NCBI GenBank assembly: GCA_026417315.1
Contig: JAOADM010000007.1
Coordinates: forward strand, 1-32,025
DNA: 32,025 nucleotides
Origin: Limisphaera sp.
GTDB taxonomy: Bacteria > Verrucomicrobiota > Verrucomicrobiia > Limisphaerales > Limisphaeraceae
Direction: 5' to 3'
Shown here piece after piece: positions 25,534-32,025 of the stretch; within the stretch, counting starts at the first letter, position 1; the number at the start of each line of letters is the position of its first letter. The translations under genes and the position numbers were made by a program. The notes below the pieces were generated by a model, which was given only the letters and a program-made list of their open reading frames with translations, made no database searches and was not told the origin of the DNA.

Positions 25534-26000
25534 GACACGTCGGCTGCAAGTGGTGGTGCAAAGACCGGGAGGTTCAAAACGGTGCTTGCGGAGCTGGGCA
25601 AGCGGGGAGAACCGCTCCAAAGCTCCTCCAAAAACGCTGCGGGGGTGCCCCGCGACGGACATGTTCCGCCCCTTGCGGGGAAGAGGGCAGTTTTCCTTTC
25701 AGGCTGCTTGCGCGGCGGGCGAGCGGATTCGGTCGGGCGGATGAATCGCAGCTCTCTCGTCGACCCGGAATTGGAGCCCCGTTTGGGCGGGGCCCCGGAC
25801 CCGGCAGAGCGGCAGCCCGGGGGGCAATGACGGGACCGCGGTGTCGGCCCAATGAGTGCGGGCCACCGGTGAGGGCCGGAGCCGGTGACGGCTGTCCGCG
25901 GGGATGTTGGCGGCGGCCCCATGCGCACCGGTGTGCTGCGGCGGACCCGATTTCTCGCTGAAAAGCGGGCGCTTTTCCGGACCGGGGACGCAGGATTGGA
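25534..26000. other. Convergent intergenic region, no gene seen
   Basis: This 467-base stretch separates the small membrane protein from the end of the acyl-CoA synthetase gene. Open frames are short and Arg/Pro/Gly-rich, with no recognisable domain. The only structured item is the hairpin at 25960-25977. Confidence 0.55.
25955..25980 (-). terminator. Possible terminator hairpin after the acyl-CoA synthetase gene
   Basis: GAAAAGC at 25960-25966 pairs perfectly with GCTTTTC at 25971-25977 around a 4-base loop, about 25 bases downstream of the minus-strand stop. On the minus strand no T-run follows the stem beyond the CTTTTC in its arm, so efficiency is doubtful. It could work in either direction. 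Confidence 0.35.
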
Positions 26001-27518
26001 TCAGCCGAGTTCCTCGACCGGCCCGACGTTGCTGGCCATCTGGCGAAGGGTGGTCTTGAGGATTTTGCCCGTCGCGTTGCGCGGCAGGGTTTCCATGAAA
26101 ACGATCCGGCGCGGCACCTTGTAGTCGGCCAACCGATCCCGCAGGAATTGGACGATGGGTCTCTCTTCGAGAGTGACGCCTTCGGCCGGGGCCACAAAGG
26201 CCAGCGGTTGCTCGCCCCGGCGACGATCCGGAATCCCGATCACCGCGGCCTCCTTGACTCCGGGGTACTGGTAGAGGACCTCTTCGATTTCACGCGGGTA
26301 CACGTTGATCCCATTGACCAGGATCATGTCCTTCTTCCGGTCGGTGATGTAGAAGTACCCGTCCGCGTCCTGATACCCGATGTCCCCGGTCAACAGCCAG
26401 CCGTTGCGCATGACCCTGGCGGTCTCCTCCGGCCGATTCCAGTAGCCCATCATGACGTTGCCGCCGCGCACGCAGATCTCGCCGACGGTGTGATGCGGCA
26501 GGAGATTGCCCTGATCGTCCTGAACGGAAACCTCCACGTTGGGAATGGGCAGGCCAATGGAGCCCGGTTTCCGGCGTTCGATGGGATTCTTGGTGACGAC
26601 GGGGCTGGCTTCGCTCAGTCCGTACCCTTCGAGCAGGGGAATGCCGAACTTGGCCTCGAAGTCTTTGAGCACCTGGACCGGCAGGGGGGCGGCCCCGCTG
26701 ATGCAAAGCCGCAAGGGCAACGGCGGTTCAATGGGCGCGCTGACCATGGCCCGGTAAAACTGTGGAATGGCCGGCAGAATCGTGGCCTGCCGTTGGAGAA
26801 TCTCGGCCAGGGCATTCCGGGGCGGATGCAGGGAACGGACCAGCACGATGCTGCCGCCCACCAGCAGCGGCAGCAACACCCCCACGGTGATCATGTAGCT
26901 GTGGAACAGCGGCAACAGAACGGCGATCCGATCGGCTTGCACGGTGCGCAGGACCTGCCGACAGCTCTCGACATTGTGGAGCAGGTTGCCGTGGGAAAGC
27001 ATGGCCCCTTTGGGACGGCCCGTGGTGCCGGAGGTGTAGATGAGCACGGCCAGGTCCTGCGTGGTGCGATTGGCGCCGGGGTTCTCCTGCCCGGCCGGGG
27101 CGGGGGCCAGCCAGGCAAACTGTTCGACCGGCAGCAGCTGCAGTTGCGGGTGCACGGCCCGGAGCGCGGGCGCCTGTCGGGCCAGTTCCTCCTCGGTGAT
27201 GAGCACCCGGATCCCGGCGTCGCCGAGGATGTAGTTGACCTCGTCGGGCTTGAGAAAATTGTTGATCGGAACGGCCACGGCTCCGCAGTGGAGGATGCCG
27301 AACAGGGCCGTGATGAATTCCGGTCGGTTTTTGAGCCACAGGCCGACACGATCGCCGGGCTGCACCCCGAGTCGGGTGGTCAGATGATGGCTGACGGCGC
27401 GGCTCTGGTGCCAGAGGGCACGGTACGGGATCTCTTCCAGCCCCCAGAAGACCGCGGTTTTTTCCGGGTGGGCTTCGACGGACGCGGCAAAGGCAGCAGG
27501 CAAATTCATATGCATCAT
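26001..27518 (-). CDS. Long-chain fatty acid-CoA ligase / AMP-binding acyl-CoA synthetase
   Basis: This 505-residue ANL-superfamily enzyme activates a carboxylic acid with ATP and transfers the acyl group to CoA. The P-loop-like motif VLIYTSGTTGRPKGAMLSHGN is near residues 157-177. LPLFHSYMITVGVLLPL, LCISGAAPLP and LEGYGLSEASPVV (A5) follow. GNVMMGYWNRPEET and GWLLTGDIGYQDADGYFYITDRKKDMILVNG (A7-A8) lead to the catalytic Lys in LPRNATGKILKTTLR near 490. This pattern fits FadD-like ligases; chain-length preference cannot be read from the sequence. The start has three candidate Mets (MMHMNLPAAF); the first (27518) is used, with no Shine-Dalgarno. It lies 97 bases downstream of ftsK in the same direction and could be cotranscribed. 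Confidence 0.9.
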   Translation of the reverse strand: MMHMNLPAAFAASVEAHPEKTAVFWGLEEIPYRALWHQSRAVSHHLTTRLGVQPGDRVGLWLKNRPEFITALFGILHCGAVAVPINNFLKPDEVNYILGDAGIRVLITEEELARQAPALRAVHPQLQLLPVEQFAWLAPAPAGQENPGANRTTQDLAVLIYTSGTTGRPKGAMLSHGNLLHNVESCRQVLRTVQADRIAVLLPLFHSYMITVGVLLPLLVGGSIVLVRSLHPPRNALAEILQRQATILPAIPQFYRAMVSAPIEPPLPLRLCISGAAPLPVQVLKDFEAKFGIPLLEGYGLSEASPVVTKNPIERRKPGSIGLPIPNVEVSVQDDQGNLLPHHTVGEICVRGGNVMMGYWNRPEETARVMRNGWLLTGDIGYQDADGYFYITDRKKDMILVNGINVYPREIEEVLYQYPGVKEAAVIGIPDRRRGEQPLAFVAPAEGVTLEERPIVQFLRDRLADYKVPRRIVFMETLPRNATGKILKTTLRQMASNVGPVEELG

Positions 27519-27615
27519 GTAGGCTGGTGACACCGTGCCGGGCAAGCGCAACCGGCGGGATGCAGCGCCCGCGGAGGGGGACACGCCCGGGCCGGGTGCG
27601 TCGCAAGGGAGGGCC

Positions 27616-30243
27616 TCACGCGGGCCCGGAGGCCGAGGAGGGATGGCCCGGAGCGCCCGGTGCGTCGAGGTCGATGAGGATGTCGCGCGGCTCGGCCCCT
27701 TTGCTGGGGCCCACGATGCCGCGTCGTTCCAGTTCGTCCATGATACGGGCGGCGCGGGTGTAGCCGAGGCGCAACCGGCGTTGCAGCAACGACACACTGG
27801 CCTTCTGTTCGCTGCGGATGACCTCGATGCATTGCTGGATGAGGGCCTCGTCTTCGTCCGCGCCGTCTTCCGTGTCGAGGGCCGAGGTCGGCCTGGACAA
27901 CTGCTCGTGGATCTCGAGGTCGTAGTTGGGTTTGCCCTGCTTGGCAATGAAGTCCACGATGCGCTGGATTTCCTCGTCCGTGATCAGGGCTCCTTGGGCC
28001 CGGATGAGCCTGGCCGAGCCCGGCGGCAGGTAAAGCATGTCGCCCTTGCCCAGGAGTTTTTCGGCGCCCATGGCGTCGAGGATGGTTCGGGAGTCCACGC
28101 GGGAGGCGCATTGGAAGGCGATCCGGGCAGAGATGTTGGCCTTGATGACGCCGGTGATGACATCGACGCTGGGCCGTTGGGTGGCCACGATGACATGGAT
28201 ACCCGCGGCCCGGGCCATTTGGGTGATGCGGGCGATGGCCATTTCGACATCGGCCGGCGCGACAAGCATCAGATCGGCCAGCTCGTCGATGATCACGACG
28301 ATGTAACTGAGTTTGTCGGGGATGATGATGTCCTCCTCGCGGGGCACGACGATTTCCTCGTCCACCTCCACGGCGAAGCCGTCGGCGGCAGGCTCGATTT
28401 TTTCACGTCGCGCTTTCAAGGGCAGCTCGGGCTCGCGCTCCAGCAGGGGCTTGTGTCGCGGGCGACTGTTGAACGAGGCGATGTTCCGGACGCCGACGCG
28501 CGCGAAGATCTGGTAGCGCTTTTCCATCTCGTTGACCACCCACCGGAGGGCCAGGACCACCTTTTTGGGGTCGGTGACCACGGGCACGACCAGATGCGGC
28601 AGCACATTGTACTGTTGGAGCTCCACGACCTTGGGGTCGATCATGACGAACCGGAGCTGATCGGGGGTGAACCGGTAGAGCAGGGAGGCGATGATGGCGT
28701 TGATGCAGACGGACTTTCCGGAGCCCGTGCTGCCGGCGATCAGCAGGTGGGGCATCTCGGCCAGGTCGGCGATGATCGGTTGCCCGTATACGTCCTTGCC
28801 GAGGGCCAGCGGGATGCGCGCCTTGGTGTTGCGCCATTCGTCCGTCTCCAACAGGTCGCGCATCATCACCTTGGTCTTGACGCGGTTGGGCACTTCCACG
28901 CCGACGGAGCTCTTGCCCGGGATGGGGGCCAGCACGTGAATGCGCTCGGCCTTCAGCGCGGCGGTCAGGTTGTTGGTCAGGGCGGTGATCCGCTCCAGCT
29001 TGACTCCCGGCGCCGGGTGCAGCTCGTAGCGGGTGATCGTCGGACCCTTGGTGATGTCGCCCAGCTCCACGGGAATGTCGAACTGTGCCAGGGTCTGCTG
29101 TATGAGACGCGCATTGGCCAACAGCTCCTCCTTGGATTCGGTGGGCCGGGTCGAGAGATCCGGCGGATGCAAAAAGTCCAGGCTGGGCAACTGGTAATTC
29201 CCAATGACGGGCGGGGCGGCCACGGCCAGCGGCTTGGTTTTGCGTGGCCTGGCTCCGGCGGGCTGAGCCGTGGCGGCCACGGCAGGGCCGGGAGGTTCCT
29301 TGGCCGGTGTCGGCGGCGCTGCAGCGGCAGGGGGTTCCCCCGTGCCGGGCGCCACGGGCTCGGCGGAGGGGGACGCCGTGGCGGCCGGGGCTGGCGTTGT
29401 GCGGGCGGGTTCGCCGGATTCCGGAGGCGCCATTTGTGCCTCGACCGGCGCTGCGGCGGTGTCGGCACCGGCGTGTTCCTGGAGGGGCGCCGTAGCAGGC
29501 AGGGTGGCCGTGGGTTTGGGCTGAGGCACACTCAGGTCCCGAATGCGCGGCTCGCGCGGAGGTTTCCGCTCCGACTCCACACCCGCCCGCGCCAGTTCCT
29601 CTTGGAGGGCCTGTTTGCGTTCTTCGAGCTCTTGCGCGCGGCGTTCCAGGGCCGCCGCGCTGGTTTCGTAGCGCCGGCGCAGCTGAACCAACGCGTTTCG
29701 AATCCACTCGCCGATTTGGAAGTTGGTGAGGTAACAGAGGCTGGCGAGGTAGAGGGCGCTGTAAAGGATGGTGGCTCCCACCGGGCCCACGGTCCAAAAC
29801 CCGTAATCGTAGCTGATCGACCCCAGCAAGCCCCCCGCGCTGGGGGCCCCGAGCGCCAGACGCCATGTCTTCAACAAGGGCCAACTGTCGGCCAGGTGCA
29901 GCAGCCCGGAACCCGACAGCAACAGCACAAGGGCCCAGAGCCAGCGACGCCGCAAAAAGGACAAGGGCGCCCACCAGCACCCCAGTGCCACAAGGAGCAG
30001 CGTGGGGGGCAACAGAAAGGCGGTCACACCCAGGAGGAAGAACGTGGCATTGGCCAGATGGGCACCGACAGGGCCGGCCAAATTGTGCACCGGTTGGTTG
30101 GGCGGATGGCGATGAATGGCCAGATCGTAGCGGTCGAATGACCACTGCGCGACCAGGAGCAGCAGTGCGAAGGCTGCCAGCACCAGGCCGAGGAGATCCC
30201 GCGGGACACGGGACGATTCTGGCTGAGCTGTTTTCCGCGCCAT
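27616..30243 (-). CDS. ftsK: DNA translocase FtsK/SpoIIIE
   Basis: This 875-residue membrane-anchored motor pumps chromosomal DNA at the division septum. Four membrane helices lie at about 15-35, 63-90, 98-115 and 148-175. A Glu/Arg-rich coiled coil (about 186-220) and an Ala/Pro-rich linker (about 222-345) follow. The motor alpha/beta part starts near SLDFLHPPDLSTRP; it has GPTITRYELHPAPGVK, Walker A AGSTGSGKSV (about 503-512), MIDPKVVELQQYN, Walker B YIVVIIDELADLM (about 651) and ATQRPSVDVITG. The winged-helix gamma domain is near 795-860 (ASVSLLQRRLRLGYTRAARIMDELERRGIVGP) and would read polarity sequences such as KOPS or SRS. A charged insert of about 45 residues precedes Walker B. The ATG at 30243 gives the expected cytoplasmic N-terminus; no Shine-Dalgarno is seen. 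lysS is 135 bases upstream. Confidence 0.95.
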   Translation of the reverse strand: MARKTAQPESSRVPRDLLGLVLAAFALLLLVAQWSFDRYDLAIHRHPPNQPVHNLAGPVGAHLANATFFLLGVTAFLLPPTLLLVALGCWWAPLSFLRRRWLWALVLLLSGSGLLHLADSWPLLKTWRLALGAPSAGGLLGSISYDYGFWTVGPVGATILYSALYLASLCYLTNFQIGEWIRNALVQLRRRYETSAAALERRAQELEERKQALQEELARAGVESERKPPREPRIRDLSVPQPKPTATLPATAPLQEHAGADTAAAPVEAQMAPPESGEPARTTPAPAATASPSAEPVAPGTGEPPAAAAPPTPAKEPPGPAVAATAQPAGARPRKTKPLAVAAPPVIGNYQLPSLDFLHPPDLSTRPTESKEELLANARLIQQTLAQFDIPVELGDITKGPTITRYELHPAPGVKLERITALTNNLTAALKAERIHVLAPIPGKSSVGVEVPNRVKTKVMMRDLLETDEWRNTKARIPLALGKDVYGQPIIADLAEMPHLLIAGSTGSGKSVCINAIIASLLYRFTPDQLRFVMIDPKVVELQQYNVLPHLVVPVVTDPKKVVLALRWVVNEMEKRYQIFARVGVRNIASFNSRPRHKPLLEREPELPLKARREKIEPAADGFAVEVDEEIVVPREEDIIIPDKLSYIVVIIDELADLMLVAPADVEMAIARITQMARAAGIHVIVATQRPSVDVITGVIKANISARIAFQCASRVDSRTILDAMGAEKLLGKGDMLYLPPGSARLIRAQGALITDEEIQRIVDFIAKQGKPNYDLEIHEQLSRPTSALDTEDGADEDEALIQQCIEVIRSEQKASVSLLQRRLRLGYTRAARIMDELERRGIVGPSKGAEPRDILIDLDAPGAPGHPSSASGPA

Positions 30244-30378
30244 GCAGGCACGCTAGCACGGAAAGGGGGGCGGCGGAAGTCTCCGGAAGGGCTTGTGCCG
30301 AGGGCCCTTCTCACGGGGTTGAGCCCTGGTGGGGACCGAAGCTCCCGGCCGGTGTGCTGCGGGGACGGTGCGCCGGGC

Positions 30379-31923
30379 TCATCCATCCTCGCGGGATGTC
30401 TCCGGCTGGGGCCGCTCGGGTGTTGACTGGGATCCCGGGGCGGGTGTCGCGGGTCTTGCGGAGCCTCCCGCCGGCGCCCTGGGTCGTAACTGAGGAAACA
30501 GAATGACGTCGCGAATGCTTTCCTGACCGAGCAGGGTCATGCAGAGCCGGTCGATGCCCATGCCCATGCCGCCCGCCGGGGGCATGCCATGCTCCAGAGC
30601 CACAAGAAAATCTTCGTCGAGTTTTTGTCGTTCCCCGCCGGCCTGATGTTCGAGCCGCTCCCGTTGTTCGATGGGGTCGTTTTGTTCGGTGTAGGCCGGG
30701 GCCAGTTCCTGCCCGTTCATGCAGAGTTCGAAAACCTCGACCGTGGACGGATCCTCAGGCGAGAGTTTGGCCAGCGGGATGAGTTCCTTGGGCAGGTGGG
30801 TGACAAAAACGGGCTGGATTAGGGTGGGCTCGATGAGCTTTTCGAACACGGCCTGGGTGACTTCGAAGTCCTCGTAGTCGGGGCCGATCTCGGCACCCCA
30901 CTGGAGAGCCCGTTCCCGGCGCTGCTGGGGCGTCAGATCGAACCAGTCGCTGCCCGCCCGCTCGCGCACCAGATCCTTGTAGCGGACGCGCGGCCACGGC
31001 GGAGTGAGGTCGATGGTACGGACGACCCGGCCCTCGGGGTTGCGGTGTTCCAGCCGCAGCGTGCCGAGCACGGTTTGCGCCACGTGCACAATCATGCTCT
31101 GGACCAGTTCCATCATGGTCTCGTAATCCCCGTAGGCCTGGTAGGCTTCCAGCATGGTGAACTCCGGGTTGTGCCGGCGCGAAATCCCCTCGTTGCGGAA
31201 GGTGCGGCCCAACTCGAAGACGCGATCGAACCCGCCCACAAGGAGGCGCTTGAGGGGGAGCTCCAGGGCGATGCGCAGGTAGAACTCGCAGCCCAGGGCA
31301 TTGTGCCACGTTTTAAAGGGGCGCGCCGCCGCGCCGCCGGGGATGGGCTGCAGGATGGGGGTCTCGACCTCCACGTAACCCCGGCTGTGTAGAAAATCCC
31401 GGATGGTGCGGATGATCTGGCTGCGTTTGAGAAACAGGTCTTTGACCTCCGGATTGGCGATGAGATCGAGGTAGCGCTGGCGATATCGGATCTCGGTGTC
31501 TTCCAGGCCGTGCCACTTGGCCGGCGGCGGCCGCAAGGCCTTGGCCAGGAGGACACACTCCATGGCCTTCACGGAGATTTCCCCGGTGCGAGTGGTGAAC
31601 AGGGTGCCCCGCACCCCGAGGAAGTCGCCGAGGTCCAGGTGCTTGAGCAGGTCGTAGGCATCGTCGCCGACGACGTTTTTTTGTGCATAGATCTGAATGC
31701 GCCCGCTGCCGTCCCGGAGGTCCAGGAACAGGCTCTTGCCCATGTCGCGGTGGGCCGTCACGCGACCGGCCACCGCCACGCTCAGACCCTCCACATAGTG
31801 GGTGCGGGCCTCGGCACAGGTGTGCGAAGGGCTGAACTTGTTGCGGAACGGGTCCAGGCCGCGCGCCCGAAGCGCGGCCAGCTTCGCCTTGCGCTGTTCG
31901 ATCAGGGCATTGGTCTCGTCCAT
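30379..31923 (-). CDS. lysS: Lysyl-tRNA synthetase, class II
   Basis: This 514-residue enzyme charges tRNA-Lys. The anticodon-binding OB fold lies at about 55-140 (VAVAGRVTAHRDMGKSLFLDLRDGSGRIQIY). The catalytic domain has motif 1 (RSQIIRTIRDFLHSRGYVEVETPILQ), motif 2 (FELGRTFRNEGISRRHNPEFTMLEAYQAYGDY, about 237-268) and motif 3 (GGMGMGIDRLCMTLLGQ, about 455), followed by ESIRDVILFPQLRP. A Pro/Ser/Thr-rich extension of about 30 residues follows the usual end of the fold. The ATG at 31923 (MDETNALIEQRKAKL) is chosen because this is the common LysS start; a GTG seven codons upstream is less likely. It is the first gene visible in a minus-strand run with ftsK and the acyl-CoA synthetase. About 100 bases remain to the window end, with no further gene seen. 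Confidence 0.95.
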   Translation of the reverse strand: MDETNALIEQRKAKLAALRARGLDPFRNKFSPSHTCAEARTHYVEGLSVAVAGRVTAHRDMGKSLFLDLRDGSGRIQIYAQKNVVGDDAYDLLKHLDLGDFLGVRGTLFTTRTGEISVKAMECVLLAKALRPPPAKWHGLEDTEIRYRQRYLDLIANPEVKDLFLKRSQIIRTIRDFLHSRGYVEVETPILQPIPGGAAARPFKTWHNALGCEFYLRIALELPLKRLLVGGFDRVFELGRTFRNEGISRRHNPEFTMLEAYQAYGDYETMMELVQSMIVHVAQTVLGTLRLEHRNPEGRVVRTIDLTPPWPRVRYKDLVRERAGSDWFDLTPQQRRERALQWGAEIGPDYEDFEVTQAVFEKLIEPTLIQPVFVTHLPKELIPLAKLSPEDPSTVEVFELCMNGQELAPAYTEQNDPIEQRERLEHQAGGERQKLDEDFLVALEHGMPPAGGMGMGIDRLCMTLLGQESIRDVILFPQLRPRAPAGGSARPATPAPGSQSTPERPQPETSREDG

Positions 31924-32025
31924 AGGCTGCCGGGGATGAAACACGAGTCGGACCGGAAAACCAAGTGCCGGGTGCGGGCGCGGGTTGGTGCATTGCGGCG
32001 GGAGGCGGCGGGCTCTACATTGAGC

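Noticed and set aside
27535..30141. Plus-strand open frame of 868 codons opposite ftsK
   Set aside because: It mirrors the ftsK codons and shows no family signature. FtsK is unmistakable on the other strand.
1..32025. Defence, phage, CRISPR or mobile-element genes
   Set aside because: All sizeable real genes were identified or described and none is an integrase, transposase, nuclease, Cas or toxin-antitoxin gene. The Snf2 helicase stands alone, with no DISARM- or restriction-type partners beside it.

Overview
The window is 32 kb of GC-rich bacterial chromosome with ordinary gene density. The best guess is Verrucomicrobiota, of the Limisphaerales/Pedosphaera kind. This is inferred from four things: the very large secreted protein that mixes lamin-tail, CotH and PA14 modules; the pseudopilin with an H-X9-DG-like C-terminal motif; the type of ketol-acid reductoisomerase; and the scarcity of Shine-Dalgarno sequences (ilvC is a clear exception). 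No tRNA, rRNA, CRISPR array, insertion sequence, integrase or phage gene was found.

Layout. (1) At 1-294 (+) is the 3' end of a c-type cytochrome-like gene, followed by an intrinsic terminator. (2) At 718-3984 (-) is a Swi2/Snf2 ATPase, divergent from a 3206-residue exported modular protein (4249-13869, +) built on a CotH-kinase-like core, eight lamin-tail-like segments and cadherin-like repeats. (3) At 13958-16263 (-) is a two-gene operon: a zinc alcohol dehydrogenase and, overlapping it by ATGA, an RlmI-type rRNA methyltransferase. (4) After a 1-kb non-coding stretch come ilvN-ilvC and then metF and an HD-domain gene (17255-20598, +), closed by a terminator. (5) mpl (21329-22783, +) codes for murein peptide ligase. 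(6) At 22784-23275 is a non-coding interval holding a minus-strand terminator preceded by several perfect, partly pseudoknotted helices. (7) At 23276-25055 (-) are a pseudopilin gene and an overlapping DUF1638 gene, divergent from a small membrane-anchored protein (25054-25533, +); the two start codons overlap inside one CATG. (8) At 26001-31923 (-) lie lysS, a FtsK/SpoIIIE DNA translocase and an acyl-CoA synthetase, in that order of transcription.

Working together. ilvN and ilvC act in branched-chain amino-acid synthesis, but ilvB is not in the window. metF supplies methyl-tetrahydrofolate. mpl recycles cell-wall peptide. lysS, ftsK and the acyl-CoA synthetase are housekeeping. The accessory content is the giant CotH/lamin-tail protein and the pseudopilin/DUF1638 pair.

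No obvious new defence or mobile system is present. The two items most worth following up are the structured element at about 23066-23270, which could be an uncharacterised small RNA or a structured 3' UTR, and the giant CotH/lamin-tail protein.
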